A DNA stretch of 64,000 bases, from contig JAEXFN010000055.1 of the NCBI GenBank assembly GCA_023400055.1, positions 1 through 64,000 on the forward strand, written 5' to 3'. How positions within the stretch are numbered: the stretch's first letter is position 1; every line of letters starts with the position of its first letter. This stretch comes from Bacillota bacterium. Lineage in GTDB: Bacteria > Bacillota > UBA4882 > UBA8346. The notes below the pieces were generated by a model, which saw only the letters and a list, made by a program, of their open reading frames with translations, did no database searches and had not been told where the DNA came from. This document shows positions 17,436-27,362 of this stretch, piece after piece. The position numbers were made by a program, and so were the translations under genes.

Positions 17436-18593
17436 TTATCTCCCTCCGAACGGCCCGAAGCCGCGCCGGCCGCCCGCCGCGCCCGAGCCCATGGCCAGAA
17501 CTTCCGGCTTGGCCACCGCCACCACGTCGCCGGCTCGGAGGCCCGACTTCACCTGCCAGTATTTGCCGCTCTTCAAGCCCAGCTCCACGGCAACCGCGAC
17601 GATCCGGTTCCCCCGCCGCACGTTGACCAGGTTCCGCCCGTCCCGCTGGCTCACCCCGGCGGCCGGAACCGCCAGCACGTCCGGGAGTTCATGCGAGAGC
17701 ACCGTGACGTCGGCCGTCATCCCCGGCATCAAGCCCCGCGCCGCCCCGCTCATTCGGATGCGCACCGGAAAATCGATGATATCGCTGGCGGCCTGCCCGC
17801 CGGCGACGTTGCCGGCTTGCTGTCCCAGCGTGCTGACGGCCATCACCACGCCCGGGTTCTGGCTGCGCCGGTCGTCTTTGCCGGTGACCAGGGCGTTCTG
17901 GCCCACTTGCACCGCGTGAATGTCATTCTGATCGACCTGGGCGTCCACCGCCAGCGTATCCGGCTTGATCACCGTGGCCAGCAGCGTCTGCGGGGTGATC
18001 TTCTCGCCTTGCTGGGCGTTGATCCAGGCGACCTTGCCGTTGAACGGCGCCCGGATAAACAGCTTCTCATTGCCAGCCATATAGAAGCCGTCGTTTCTGG
18101 CGTTCAAGGAGTCCAGCTTTTCCTGGGCCTGTTTGACCTGTTCCCGGTAGATGGCCACCTGCTGGTAATAGTTCTCCAGCTGGACCGCATTGGTCTTGGA
18201 CACCTGGTTCAGATAAAGCTCGGTGGCGGCCTGCCCCGACGTCTGGGTCAGGTTCACCTTGGCCTGGTTCAGCGCGGATTTAGCGTCCAGCCACTGGCTC
18301 TTGAGGATGGCCGAATCGATGATCAAAATGACATCGTCCTTCTTGACCAGGTCCCCGGCCTTCACCGGCACCTTTTCGACCATTCCCTCATAGTCGGCAT
18401 AAAGGTCCTTCTTATCCAAGGCCAGCACATTGCCGGTGGCGTCGATCCGCTGGCTGAGATCCATCGCCTTCACCGTGTAAAAATCATAGCGTTTGGCCAA
18501 GTCTTTCAGATTATTGGATTTGGGCAGCAAGAAAAACAGGGCCAACCCGATCAGCGCGATTCCCCCGCCTATCCAGACTAATTTTTTCCGCAA
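17436..18593 (-). CDS. MacA-like efflux adaptor (HlyD/RND periplasmic adaptor family)
   Basis: A 385-residue adaptor with one N-terminal membrane helix (VWIGGGIALIGLALFFLLP), a barrel-sandwich lipoyl-like domain, a long helical hairpin around residues 90-190 (QLENYYQQVAIYREQVKQAQ), and C-terminal beta domains with LMPGMTADVTV. It links the MacB-type ABC transporter to the cell exterior or envelope. The TTG at 18593 is preferred: it has AGAGG 7 bases upstream. An in-frame TTG at 18650 has no binding site and falls inside the terminal repeat of a dispersed element. First gene of a three-gene operon with the ATPase and permease. Confidence 0.88.
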   Translation of the reverse strand: MRKKLVWIGGGIALIGLALFFLLPKSNNLKDLAKRYDFYTVKAMDLSQRIDATGNVLALDKKDLYADYEGMVEKVPVKAGDLVKKDDVILIIDSAILKSQWLDAKSALNQAKVNLTQTSGQAATELYLNQVSKTNAVQLENYYQQVAIYREQVKQAQEKLDSLNARNDGFYMAGNEKLFIRAPFNGKVAWINAQQGEKITPQTLLATVIKPDTLAVDAQVDQNDIHAVQVGQNALVTGKDDRRSQNPGVVMAVSTLGQQAGNVAGGQAASDIIDFPVRIRMSGAARGLMPGMTADVTVLSHELPDVLAVPAAGVSQRDGRNLVNVRRGNRIVAVAVELGLKSGKYWQVKSGLRAGDVVAVAKPEVLAMGSGAAGGRRGFGPFGGR

Positions 18594-18643
18594 CGACCAT
18601 TCCTCTTTTCGGCGTTTAGTTTTCAAACCGGTGTTTCGATCGG

Positions 18644-18777
18644 CTTTCAAAGCGTTGTGATTAACCCTGTCCGGAGGTCAGGGTGATCACAAAAGCTCAG
18701 AAAAGCAAGTGAGAAAGTCGTTTTAAGGTCTTTGCAAAGCGATTGCAATCGAAAGACTTTATCACATGGCTTTTAAA
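18644..18777 (+). repeat. Dispersed MITE-like element, copy A
   Basis: A 134-bp segment related to two copies at 44007-44280. Its ends are imperfect inverted repeats: CTTTCAAAGCGTTGTGATTA on the left, and on the right the complement of TTTAAAAGCCATGTGATAAA. Inside are a conserved core CACnAAAGCTCAGnnAAGC, a GTGATTAACCCTG/CAGGGTGATCAC hairpin, and palindromes CTTTGCAAAG and CGATTGCAATCG. It may be a miniature inverted-repeat element or a structured RNA. It lies immediately upstream of the macA-like gene. Confidence 0.7.
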
Positions 18778-18992
18778 TAATCAATGTCTTCTATTTCATC
18801 GAACTTACGGGCCGAAAAGTTCCGTCGCGGCGCTGGGGTTTCTACGGTAATCCGGGCAATGGTTGCCATATCTGGCAGCCGCCGGACTATCCGGCCGGCC
18901 GGCGGGAGACCCGGCGCTTGTTTAAAACGGAACTTTAGCCACCACGGGAAGCGCTTGATCCACCGAAGGAGTGCCTTGAGGCACAAAAGTTA

Positions 18993-19097
18993 GATCTTAA
19001 GTCGTTCGAGGAAGATCTTGAATCATTGCAGATCGATCTTTATTCACAAAAGATCGATCTGGAATCATCGCAAATCGATCTTTTGGGGATAAAGGAG
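18993..19097 (+). repeat. 21-bp tandem array R3 (family B, GATC-rich)
   Basis: Five units, starting at 18993, 19014, 19035, 19056 and 19077, each beginning GATCT and spaced exactly 21 bp. Where units abut, AGATCGATCT palindromes arise. In one frame the units read DLKSFEE, DLESLQI, DLYSQKI, DLESSQI and DLLGIKE. No start codon and ribosome binding site fit a real gene. The three-unit array at 29047-29109 is the same family. The flanks, 18780-18990 and 19100-19240, hold nothing I recognise. Confidence 0.85.
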
Positions 19098-19240
19098 TAC
19101 CGGAAACGGCCGCGCCCGCTGACTTCAAGGCGCGGGCTCCGGCAGCACCCATCGCGGATCGTTATGATGCTTGCGGCGTGGCATCGCCAACCTTTGGGAT
19201 ATTGCCGGCTTAACCGGGCCCAAGCGGTTTTGGCGCCACC

Positions 19241-19271
19241 AAAAAAGAGAGCCATTGCTTCGGCTCTCTTT
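19241..19271 (-). terminator. Terminator of the APC permease gene
   Basis: Minus strand: AAAGAGAGCC, 8-base loop, GGCTCTCTTT, then TTTGG, about 50 bp past the stop codon. Confidence 0.8.
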
Positions 19272-19319
19272 GACATAATCGATTATCGGTTTCCCCATCC
19301 ATACGACCGGGGATGGCTG

Positions 19320-20675
19320 CTATAGTTCGGCTTGGGCGGCACTCTGGTTGGCGGCGGTTTTTAATTTCATATAGACATAAACGGGGATTCCGATCAGAAT
19401 CAGCAGAAAGCCGTACATGGCGGTCTCCGCCCCCGAGCCGTAGATGGCCCAGATACCGTAGGCGAAGCCCAGGAAGGAGCCGAGCGACGAGCGGATGAAA
19501 TTGCCCAGCGAGAAGCGGGAACTGCGTTTGGCCAGCAACATAATCTCCGCCGCCGCGGCAAATACGTAAGGCGGCAGGAACGACAGCGTCGCCAGCAGGA
19601 TCATGAAATTGTAGGCCGCCGTCAGCGAACTCACGTAATTGAGCAACAGCGTGATATTGGCGATGATGCCGCTGACAATGAGCGAGACGTGGGGCGTGCA
19701 GTAGCGCGGATGGACCGCGGCCAGGGCCCGGGGAAAGAGGTCATCCTCGGCGGTGGCGAAACTCATCCGGGCCGTCGACAGGACCCAGCCGAACGTGGCG
19801 CCGAGAGTCGAAACGCAGCCGCCCACCGCCACCAGGGCCGCACCCCAGCCGCCCGAGTACTGGTTGATGATGTCGGCCAGCGGCGAACTGGATCTGGCCA
19901 GGCCTTGCTGGGACATGGTGCCCATGGCGATCAGGCTGATTCCCAAATAGACCAGGGTGGTCAAGGCGATTCCCCAAATGGTGCTGAGCCGGACGTTCCG
20001 GCCCGGATTGCGGATCTCACCGGCGGTGACCGTGGCCGTCTCGAAGCCGATGAAGGCCCACAGCGTCGCCGCGGCCGCCGCCGGAATGGTGGCCAGCCCG
20101 CGCCCTTGGGGCAACATCGGCCCGGCCAGCTTGATATCGAAATGGTGCAGGCCGATGAGGATAAATACCAGCAACGGCAGGATCTTCAGCACGGTGGTGA
20201 TCAGATTGAGGATGCCGGCGCCGCGCACCCCTTTGATGTTAATATAGGTAAATAGCCATAAGAAAGCGGTCGTAATCCCGAAAGCCAACATGCCGTTGGC
20301 CTTGACCGCGGGCAGAAAGAACGCCAGATACCCGGCGCAAGCGGTCAACAGCGCGGCATTGCCGATGCAGCCGCCGATCCAGTACGACCAGGCGTTGATG
20401 AACCCGGCGAATTCGCCGAAGGCTATTTTGGCGAAGGCGTACGGCCCGCCGGTCTGGGGATAACGGGAGCCGAGATTGGCGAAGGTCAGCGCCAGCAAGA
20501 TCGAGCCGATGCCCGTGAAACCCCAAGCGATCAGCGACGCTCCCGGCCCGGAGGTGGTGGCCAGGGTGTTCGGCATCATGAAGATTCCCGAACCGATCAT
20601 GTTGCCCACCACCAGGGCGGTGGCCGCCGCCAGTCCCAAGCCCTGCTTCAATTGCGGTTTGGTCTGCTTTTTCAT
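19320..20675 (-). CDS. APC-superfamily amino acid permease
   Basis: A 451-residue integral membrane transporter with about twelve helices. The first helix carries ALVVGNMIGSGIFMMP, the unwound glycine-rich substrate segment of the APC superfamily. FIGFETATVTAGEIRNPGRNV near residue 200 is the conserved helix-6 and loop signature. It resembles the amino acid:polyamine and arginine/ornithine groups, but specificity cannot be read. The ATG at 20675 has AAAGGAG and a normal permease N-terminus (MKKQTKPQLKQGLGLAAATA); a longer frame to 20879 crosses a perfect hairpin. It is monocistronic with its own terminator. Confidence 0.92.
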   Translation of the reverse strand: MKKQTKPQLKQGLGLAAATALVVGNMIGSGIFMMPNTLATTSGPGASLIAWGFTGIGSILLALTFANLGSRYPQTGGPYAFAKIAFGEFAGFINAWSYWIGGCIGNAALLTACAGYLAFFLPAVKANGMLAFGITTAFLWLFTYINIKGVRGAGILNLITTVLKILPLLVFILIGLHHFDIKLAGPMLPQGRGLATIPAAAAATLWAFIGFETATVTAGEIRNPGRNVRLSTIWGIALTTLVYLGISLIAMGTMSQQGLARSSSPLADIINQYSGGWGAALVAVGGCVSTLGATFGWVLSTARMSFATAEDDLFPRALAAVHPRYCTPHVSLIVSGIIANITLLLNYVSSLTAAYNFMILLATLSFLPPYVFAAAAEIMLLAKRSSRFSLGNFIRSSLGSFLGFAYGIWAIYGSGAETAMYGFLLILIGIPVYVYMKLKTAANQSAAQAEL

Positions 20676-20708
20676 CGGGTTGCTCCTTTTAAACTCCCCC
20701 AAAGCCAG

Positions 20709-20739
20709 CACAAGCGCCGAGTGATTCCCGGCGCTTGTG
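20709..20739 (-). promoter_or_regulatory. Leader hairpin before the APC permease gene
   Basis: A perfect 11-bp stem, CACAAGCGCCG and its complement, with a 9-base loop, 35 bp before the start codon. No T-tract follows. It may be an RNA structure in the 5' leader affecting stability or translation. The 390 bp further upstream (20740-21129) hold no gene that I can support. Confidence 0.4.
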
Positions 20740-21129
20740 TGTGTGATCAAGGCAAACTTCAACCGCTGGAATAGCACTCCATCGCCTTCACGATGACAGT
20801 CCCGGACTTGTTCAGTCCGGGCCCAGCCGGTACAGTTGAGCGGCTGTCCCGGCTTCGGCGGAGTTTCCTTTGGCAACACCCGTTTGCTCCCTGAGTCGTC
20901 GTTACTCTTAAACCCCGCGCCTCTACTCTGCTCGAAAGAGTCGATTCAATTTTGTGACTTTACTGTAACAAAGCCGCCAAAAGCTGTCAAAGCCTTCCAT
21001 CCGGCGAATAATCGGATCTATCGCGATTACCTTCGGTATGCCCGTTTTTGCTTTATCAAACAAGCATATTCATCGCTGAATATTTATACATCAATTCTGC
21101 TGACGACCGCTTCGGCCATCCCTTATCCA

Positions 21130-21627
21130 TCATTCATTGCCGAACAGTGTCGCCAATAAAGCCCGCCCGGCGGCGGTCCGAAAATATTTTTCGCCGATGC
21201 TGAGGACCTGCTGATTATCCATTTCACCCTCAAAGATGTTGACCAAGAAATCCGCTTCCACCAGAATCTGAAAATCCGGCCCGTCGATCCGGGCGTAACT
21301 GTGATGGTTGCCGATGAGGAATTCCAGCCGGGCCAGGAAATCGGCGGGCAACTCCAGATCGGCCAATAGCTCCCGGGCCACGCCCGGCCCCAATTCCTCC
21401 TGATACTTAGCGGCCGCCGAATGAAAGCGCCGTTCGGCCTCTTTGATCCCGATGTCATGCAACATGGCCGCCGTCTCCAACAGCAACAGCTCTGCCTCGG
21501 GCAGCCGTTCCAGGCTTCCGATATGCGCCGCCAGACTATGGACTTTCAAGGCATGATTAATCCGCCGCACATCCTTGCCGAAATAATGGATCAGCCGCCC
21601 TTTGACTTGCTCGGTGAGGTTCTCCAT
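21130..21627 (-). CDS. HD-domain phosphohydrolase family protein
   Basis: A 165-residue HD-fold protein. Metal ligands visible are a histidine at about residue 30, the H57-D58 pair in ETAAMLHDIGIKEAE, a histidine at 69, and further histidines in LIGNHHSYARIDG near 106. The MLHDIGI form is common in HDIG phosphodiesterases and nucleotidases. It is small and cytosolic, without a sensor domain, so it may act on a nucleotide or phosphorylated metabolite; the substrate is unknown. GGAGGCG precedes the ATG. It follows the 2-hydroxyacid dehydrogenase gene by 45 bp on the same strand and is probably cotranscribed. Confidence 0.82.
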   Translation of the reverse strand: MENLTEQVKGRLIHYFGKDVRRINHALKVHSLAAHIGSLERLPEAELLLLETAAMLHDIGIKEAERRFHSAAAKYQEELGPGVARELLADLELPADFLARLEFLIGNHHSYARIDGPDFQILVEADFLVNIFEGEMDNQQVLSIGEKYFRTAAGRALLATLFGNE

Positions 21628-21672
21628 CTGCCAACGCCTCCGCTCATATTTTCGTCGTTCAGGCGCATTCCG

Positions 21673-22632
21673 TCAGGGATTGACGACATGGACCGGTTGT
21701 CCGGCCAGAAACGCCCGTAAATTATCGACCGCGATATCCATCAGCCGCGTCCGGGACTCCCGGGGCGCCCAGGCGATATGCGGCGTGATCAGGCAATTCT
21801 TGGCCGCCAGCAACGGATTGTCCGGCCGGATCGGCTCGGTGGCCACCACGTCCACGGCCGCCGCGAATATCCTGCCGCTGTTTAAGGCCTCGGCCAGGTC
21901 TTCCTCCACCACCAGCCCGCCCCGGGAGGTGTTGATCAGGATCACGCCGGGTTTCATTTTGGCGATCGTGTTTCGATTGATGAGCCCCTTGGTGCTCTCA
22001 AACAACGGACAGTGCAGACTGATCACATCCGATTGGGCCAGCAGCTCAGCGAGGCTTACATATTTCAGCGTCGGACCCTCAAGGCTGGGATCCCGGTAGT
22101 CGTCAAAGGCCAGAATCCTCATGCCGAGCGCCTGGGCGATCGCCGCCGTGGCCCGGCCGATCTTGCCGAAGCCGATGATCCCCATGGTCTTGCCGGCCAA
22201 TTCGAGCAAGGGGTAATTCCAGAAGCAAAAGTCGGGACTGGCGGCCCAGTCGCCCCGCGCCACCGCCTCGCTGTGCGCTCCCACGTGATGGCACACCTCG
22301 AGCAACAGCGCGATGGCCATCTGGGCGACCGCCGCCGTGCCGTAAGTGGGAATGTTGGTGACGGCGATCCCCAGTTCCTTGGCGGCCGCGATATCGACCA
22401 CATTGTAACCGGTCGCCAATACCCCGATAAACTTCACCGCCGGGGTCCGCTGCAACGTTTCCCGGGTCAGCGGGGTTTTATTGGTATACACCGCCGCCGC
22501 GGCTCCGATCCGCTCCCGGATCTTTTCGGCCGGAGTCCGGTCGTACACCGTCAGTTCCCCCAGTTCCTCCAATCCCGCCCAGCTCAAATCGCCCGGGTTC
22601 AAAGTATGGCCATCCAAAACGACAATTTTCAT
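21673..22632 (-). CDS. D-2-hydroxyacid dehydrogenase (hydroxypyruvate reductase-like)
   Basis: A 319-residue NAD(P)-dependent dehydrogenase that interconverts 2-ketoacids and D-2-hydroxyacids. The Rossmann domain contains TMGIIGFGKIGRATA near residue 145. NTSRGGLVVEEDLAEAL near 230 and TPHIAWAPRESR near 285 supply the catalytic Arg and His regions. The N-terminal MKIVVLDGHTLNPGDLSW closely matches the glycerate dehydrogenase/hydroxypyruvate reductase branch. The ATG at 22632 has GAGGTGATT upstream. Cotranscription with the HD-domain gene is likely. Substrate assignment between glycerate and other hydroxyacids is not certain. Confidence 0.9.
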   Translation of the reverse strand: MKIVVLDGHTLNPGDLSWAGLEELGELTVYDRTPAEKIRERIGAAAAVYTNKTPLTRETLQRTPAVKFIGVLATGYNVVDIAAAKELGIAVTNIPTYGTAAVAQMAIALLLEVCHHVGAHSEAVARGDWAASPDFCFWNYPLLELAGKTMGIIGFGKIGRATAAIAQALGMRILAFDDYRDPSLEGPTLKYVSLAELLAQSDVISLHCPLFESTKGLINRNTIAKMKPGVILINTSRGGLVVEEDLAEALNSGRIFAAAVDVVATEPIRPDNPLLAAKNCLITPHIAWAPRESRTRLMDIAVDNLRAFLAGQPVHVVNP

Positions 22633-23109
22633 CCCGCGAATCACCTCATTATATTCTGATCGAGCGCCAACTCTCATTGGCAAATTCCTGTTTGGACACT
22701 ATTTTCAGCAAACCTCCCGGATTCCCCTGCCAACCTGGCAACATTTTTCCGGATTCAAGCCCGCATCCCATCGGTTCGTTCGTCACCCAGCCGTTCCGGT
22801 TTCGCAAATTAATTATTCTGCTGCATAGTTAATGATTTCTGCTTTAAATATTTAAAATAAGCAATAATTTATAAAATATAAAAATTTTTAAATTAACGCA
22901 GTAATGAATCGGTTTTTCCAAGGAAATGGATCCATATTTTACTAGGTTGAAACATTTGCTTACCAGGACTTTCCCCTTATCTGGAGAATTAAAAATTATG
23001 GAATATGATTAACAAAATATTTTACCAAATATTAAAAACTAAATTTTTTTTATTTTTGTAAAGAACTTCCGCTGGACAAAGTCGAAAGAGAAAAAAGGAG
23101 TTGAATTCC
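22633..23109 (+). promoter_or_regulatory. AT-rich upstream region of the chemoreceptor gene
   Basis: A gap of 477 bp between divergent genes, markedly AT-rich from 22810 to 23060 in contrast to the GC-rich surroundings. No gene, array or palindrome stands out. It must carry the chemoreceptor promoter, but I cannot choose a convincing sigma-A or sigma-D site. AAAAAAGGAG at 23091-23100 is the ribosome binding site for the ATG at 23110. Confidence 0.4.
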
Positions 23110-26100
23110 ATGAAATGGTTTCAAGATTTGTCCATCAAACTGAAGATCGTGATCAGTACTGCCGTATTATTGCTGCTCTCCTTCGGAGCCGTCGGCTTCA
23201 TCTCGTATCAGGCCGCGGTCAATGTCCTGGATCACAGCACCAGTTCGCTGCTGAAAAACACCGTGCGCAACAGCGCCCATTTGGTGGCCCGGGAGATCGA
23301 GACGCTCTCGGCGAAGGTGGAAGGGGTCGCCGCCCGCCAGGATATCCGTTCCATGAACTGGCCAGTCCAGGTGGCGGTGCTCCGCGGCGAACTGCAGCGG
23401 ATCGGCTGCTACCGGATGGGGATCATCGACCTAAATGGCAATGCCCGTTACACCAGCGGCGATCCTAAGAATCTGGCCGAACGACCCTTCTTTCAGAAGG
23501 CCCGCCAAGGAGTGACCAATATCAGCGAACCGCTGACCAGCAAGGTCGATCATAAAACCGTGGTGGTGATCGCCACGCCCATCCGCGACCCGGCCGGCAA
23601 GGTCCGGGCGGTGCTCTTCGCCACCTTCGACTGGTTCGCCGTCGGCCAGATGATCAATACCATCCAGGTCGCCGACGGCCAAGGCTACGCCTACATGCTG
23701 GACCAGGCCGGCAACACCATCGCCCACCCCCGGACCGAGCTGGTGATCAAGCAGAATAATGATTTTAACAATCTCAAGCGCGATCCCCGGCTCAAAGAGC
23801 TGGTCGGGCTGGAACGGAAGATGGTGAGCGGGCAGTCGGGCGTCGGCAGCTACGCTTATCGCGGCGCCACTCAATTGATGGCCTATGCCCAGGTTCCCGG
23901 GGTGGGCTGGTCCCTGGCCATCGTCGCTCCCAAGGCGGTGCTTTTCAAGCAAGCCTATGATCTGCAACGCCACTTCTTCCTGGTCGCCCTGGTGGCGCTG
24001 CTCTTGGTACTGCTGGTTATCCTGTGGATCAGCCATACCTACATCAGCCGGCCCATCAACAGCCTGATGCGGGCCGCCAATCAACTGGCGCTGGGCGACA
24101 TCGCGGTCAATGTCAAGGCGTCCACCAAGGATGAGATCGGCAACCTGATGCGGGCTTTCGCCGAGATGGTCGCCAACATCCGGGAACAGGCCCAGGCCGC
24201 GCAGCAGATCGCCGCCGGCGACCTGAATATCGCCATTCAGCCTCGCTCGGACGGAGATGTGCTGTCCCATAGCATGCTGCGGATGGCCGAAGCGCTTCGC
24301 AATCTGATCGGCGAGGCCGACCGGCTCACCCACTCCGCCATCGCCGGCGATCTGAAGGCGCGGGGCGATCAGACCCGCTTCCAGGGCGCTTATGCCGCGA
24401 TCATCACCGGGGTCAACCAGACCCTCGATGCGGTGCTGGCGCCCTTGCAAATCGCGGCCGCCTATATCGACCGCATCGGCCGGGGCGATATTCCCGACAA
24501 GATCAGCGATACTTACCCGGGCGATTTTAACGACTTCATGAGCAGCATCAATGCTTGCATCGACGGCTTGGGCGCCCTGGTGGAAAGCAACGCGGTCTTG
24601 CAAAAGATGGCCCTTAACGACTATACCCAGGCGATGGAAGGCAGCCATCCCGGCATCTACGGCGAGATTACCCAAGCCATTAACGCCGTCCGCGAATGCC
24701 TGCTGACCATCCAAAAGGTGACCATCCATATTGCCCAGGGCGACTTCCACGCCTTGCCCATTCTGAAAGAGGCCGGCCAGCGCTCGGCCAACGATCAACT
24801 GATTCCGGCCTACATCGAGATGATGGAGAACGTCCAGGAACTGGTACAGGAGTCGTTGCGGCTGTCGGACGCGGCGGTCGCCGGCCAACTGACGACCCGG
24901 GGCGACGCTGCGCACTTTTCCGGAGAGTACGGCCGGGTCATCGAAGGATTCAATCATACGCTGGACGCCATCGTGGAACCGCTGCAAGATGCGATGCGGG
25001 TCCTCCAGAAAATGGGGGTCAACGATTATTCGCTGGAGATGGACCCGGCCAAATATCAAGGCATGGTGGGGCAATTCGCGGCAGAAATCAGCGGGGTCCG
25101 CAGCCGCCTGCTCAGCCTGCAGGATGTGGCGGTCCGCATGGCGGGCGGCGATACCGGCCGGCTCGAAGAGTTCAAACAGATCGGCCGGCGCTCCGAGAAT
25201 GATCAGCTGCTGCCGGCGTTTATCGCCATGATGCAAAGCGTCCGGAATCTGATCGACGAGATGAACCGTTTGTCCGGCGCCGCGTTGGCCGGCGACCTGC
25301 AGGTCCGCGGCGACGCCGCGGCTTTCGAGGGCGGCTATCAAGCGATCGTTACCGGATTGAACCACACGCTGGACGCCATCCTCGCCCCCATCGATGAAGC
25401 CTCGGCCGTTTTACAGGCGATGGCCCAGGGCGATCTGACTGTCCAGGTCCGCGGCGATTACCGGGGCGATCACGCGTTGCTGGCCCGGACGCTCAACCAG
25501 ACCATCGCCTCCTTCCATCAGGTGCTGCAACAATTCCATAACGCCTCCGAGCAAGTGGCCGCCGGCGCCCAGCACGTCTCGGACTCCAGCCAGATCATGT
25601 CCCAGGCAGCCACCGAACAGGCCAGCACCGTCCAGGAGATCACCGCCACGATGACCGAGATCGCCGTCCAGACCCGCCAAAACGCCGTCAACGCCAACCA
25701 GGCCAATCAGCTCTCGCTGTCCGTCAAGGAAAAGGCGGCCGCGGGCAACGGACAGATGAGCCGGATGCTGGCGGCCATGACCGCCGTCGACGAAACCTCG
25801 GCCAATATCTCCAAGATCATCAAGGCCATTGACGAGATCGCTTTTCAAACCAACATCCTGGCTTTAAACGCCGCCGTCGAGGCGGCCCGCGCCGGCCAGC
25901 ACGGCAAAGGCTTCGCGGTAGTCGCCGAGGAAGTGCGCCATCTGGCGTCGCGCAGCGCCGCCGCAGCCAAGGAGACCACGGCGCTGATCGAAGGATCCAT
26001 TCAAAAGGCGGCGGCGGGCACCGCCATCGCCAATGAGACGGCGGCCGAGTTTGCCGAGATTGTGGCGGGGATCGACCAGACCGCCGCCCTGGTGGGCGAT

Positions 26101-26436
26101 ATCGCGGTGGCCTCCAACGAGCAAGCCTCGGGAATCGCCCAAGTCAACCAGGGCATCAACCAGGTGGCCCAGGTCACCCAGACCGGCACCGCCACAGCCG
26201 AAGAAGGCGCGTCGGCCAGCCAGGAATTGGCCAGCCAGGCGGAACTGTTACAGAGCATGATCCGCCAGTTTAAGCTCAAGACCGGCTCCGGGGCAGAGAC
26301 CCCGGCCACGCCTCTCCCATTGCCAGCCGGGAAGACGACTTTGCCGCATCCGGCACTCCCGGCGAAGGTCGCCCGGCAACAAGCGGCGGCAAGTTCCGCG
26401 GTCCCCTCGGTCGGCGGGGATTTCGGAAAATATTAA
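23110..26436 (+). CDS. Methyl-accepting chemotaxis protein with Cache sensor and poly-HAMP array
   Basis: A 1108-residue chemoreceptor, about twice the usual size. Helix 1 spans residues 9-31; an extracytoplasmic dCache-like sensor follows, to about 275 ([17 protein letters not shown] inside); helix 2 spans 284-306. A HAMP domain follows at [19 protein letters not shown]. Residues 360-800 hold repeated HAMP-like modules: the motif AG(D/Q)L..RGD..(R/H/A)F.G.Y..(I/V)..G.N.TLDA occurs three times, with NDQLLPA-type linkers. The C-terminal signalling domain has the hairpin tip [21 protein letters not shown], which contacts CheA and CheW. No C-terminal CheR/CheB docking pentapeptide is evident. 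The ATG at 23110 sits 9 bases after GGAG. The cheB gene at 45.3 kb would act on such receptors. Confidence 0.93.
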   Translation: MKWFQDLSIKLKIVISTAVLLLLSFGAVGFISYQAAVNVLDHSTSSLLKNTVRNSAHLVAREIETLSAKVEGVAARQDIRSMNWPVQVAVLRGELQRIGCYRMGIIDLNGNARYTSGDPKNLAERPFFQKARQGVTNISEPLTSKVDHKTVVVIATPIRDPAGKVRAVLFATFDWFAVGQMINTIQVADGQGYAYMLDQAGNTIAHPRTELVIKQNNDFNNLKRDPRLKELVGLERKMVSGQSGVGSYAYRGATQLMAYAQVPGVGWSLAIVAPKAVLFKQAYDLQRHFFLVALVALLLVLLVILWISHTYISRPINSLMRAANQLALGDIAVNVKASTKDEIGNLMRAFAEMVANIREQAQAAQQIAAGDLNIAIQPRSDGDVLSHSMLRMAEALRNLIGEADRLTHSAIAGDLKARGDQTRFQGAYAAIITGVNQTLDAVLAPLQIAAAYIDRIGRGDIPDKISDTYPGDFNDFMSSINACIDGLGALVESNAVLQKMALNDYTQAMEGSHPGIYGEITQAINAVRECLLTIQKVTIHIAQGDFHALPILKEAGQRSANDQLIPAYIEMMENVQELVQESLRLSDAAVAGQLTTRGDAAHFSGEYGRVIEGFNHTLDAIVEPLQDAMRVLQKMGVNDYSLEMDPAKYQGMVGQFAAEISGVRSRLLSLQDVAVRMAGGDTGRLEEFKQIGRRSENDQLLPAFIAMMQSVRNLIDEMNRLSGAALAGDLQVRGDAAAFEGGYQAIVTGLNHTLDAILAPIDEASAVLQAMAQGDLTVQVRGDYRGDHALLARTLNQTIASFHQVLQQFHNASEQVAAGAQHVSDSSQIMSQAATEQASTVQEITATMTEIAVQTRQNAVNANQANQLSLSVKEKAAAGNGQMSRMLAAMTAVDETSANISKIIKAIDEIAFQTNILALNAAVEAARAGQHGKGFAVVAEEVRHLASRSAAAAKETTALIEGSIQKAAAGTAIANETAAEFAEIVAGIDQTAALVGDIAVASNEQASGIAQVNQGINQVAQVTQTGTATAEEGASASQELASQAELLQSMIRQFKLKTGSGAETPATPLPLPAGKTTLPHPALPAKVARQQAAASSAVPSVGGDFGKY

Positions 26437-26464
26437 TCGCCAAACACTCATACCGGCCAACCCG

Positions 26465-26505
26465 AAGCCCGCCCGATCGCCGCGATCGGGCGGGCTTTGG
26501 CTTTC
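26465..26505 (+). terminator. Terminator of the chemoreceptor gene
   Basis: A 15-bp stem AAGCCCGCCCGATCG and its complement with a 3-base loop, then TTTGGCTTT, 30 bp after the stop codon. Confidence 0.85.
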
Positions 26506-26696
26506 AATCCATCCCAATCAAAATTCGGGATACACATTTTGGAATATAACAAACTTTACGTCGTTCGAAGCGGCCCGTAAAGTCCCCAACGGATGCGGAG
26601 ATACCCCCTGTGGAAACTATCGTTTTTTTTGCTCCGCCCGATCAGTCTTATTCTCTTCAAACGGAATTCTCATTCCAGGTCGGGATTTCTTTCAAG

Positions 26697-27030
26697 TCGA
26701 CGGGGATCCCCGCCGTCCGTCGCCCAATGATCATTCTCATGTCAGGGATGGCCTTTGGTCCTTTAGGGATGGTCGTCATCCCTTTGGGGATGAACATGTC
26801 CTTGTAAGGGATGGTCTTCGCCCCTCAAAGGACGGCCGCATCCGTGTCAGGTACGCGATGATCCTTGTCAGGTGTGGTCTTCGTCCTTGTAAGGTACGTC
26901 ATGGTCCGTTCATAGGACGCGGCCATCCTTGCTTCCCCAAAGACCGTCCCTACTTCCTCAAACACTATCCCCGCTTTCTCGAAGCGGATCCCGGTCGCTT
27001 CGAAAACCATCCCTGCTTCCTTAAAGAGCG
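26697..27030 (+). repeat. 21-bp tandem array R4 (family C)
   Basis: Degenerate array anchored by TCC trinucleotides at 26841, 26862, 26884, 26905, 26926, 26947, 26968, 26989 and 27010, that is 21 bp apart with one 22. Looser 20-21 bp spacing begins near 26759. The first half has the pattern TTGTMAGGnATGGTC; the second changes to CTTCCTCAAA-like units. Both strands give open heptad-like frames (for example HYPRFLE and GIVFEEV), but none has a credible start. The array at 63049-63255 is the same family. It lies between the convergent chemoreceptor and phosphofructokinase genes; 27031-27230 and 26506-26690 hold nothing I recognise. Confidence 0.8.
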
Positions 27031-27230
27031 GGAAAACTGATCCGAAGCTTCAGGATGCAATACCAAGGCTCAAAAATGCCGGACCCATTCTTGAGGAAGC
27101 CGCCTCAAGGACGGGGAAGCCTCGACAATAGCCGGAGCTGCAGTCATCAACCTTGAGGAAACAGCTTTCGGTCCCCTCGGGACTTGCCGATGGCTGCGAT
27201 TAATTAAGTGAATTGTCCTGCTACCTCGTT

Positions 27231-27270
27231 AAAAAAAGAACTATGGCGAATATCGTCATAGTTCTTTTTA
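27231..27270 (-). terminator. Terminator of the phosphofructokinase gene
   Basis: Minus strand: AAGAACTATG, 11-base loop, CATAGTTCTT, then a run of seven T. The plus strand also ends in T, so it may work both ways, about 95 bp past the stop codon. Confidence 0.8.
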
Positions 27271-27362
27271 TATTGGCTCGCTGCGTCTTTTATAAGCAAG
27301 CTGACCTTCGGACGGGATATATCCTTATCTCAACCGCCGGCAATGAATGCCGGTCCGTAGCA

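Noticed and set aside
19026..19325. 99-residue plus-strand protein starting in array R3
   Set aside because: It starts inside a repeat unit at a non-ATG-like position without a binding site, and its C-terminal part runs through the permease terminator hairpin.
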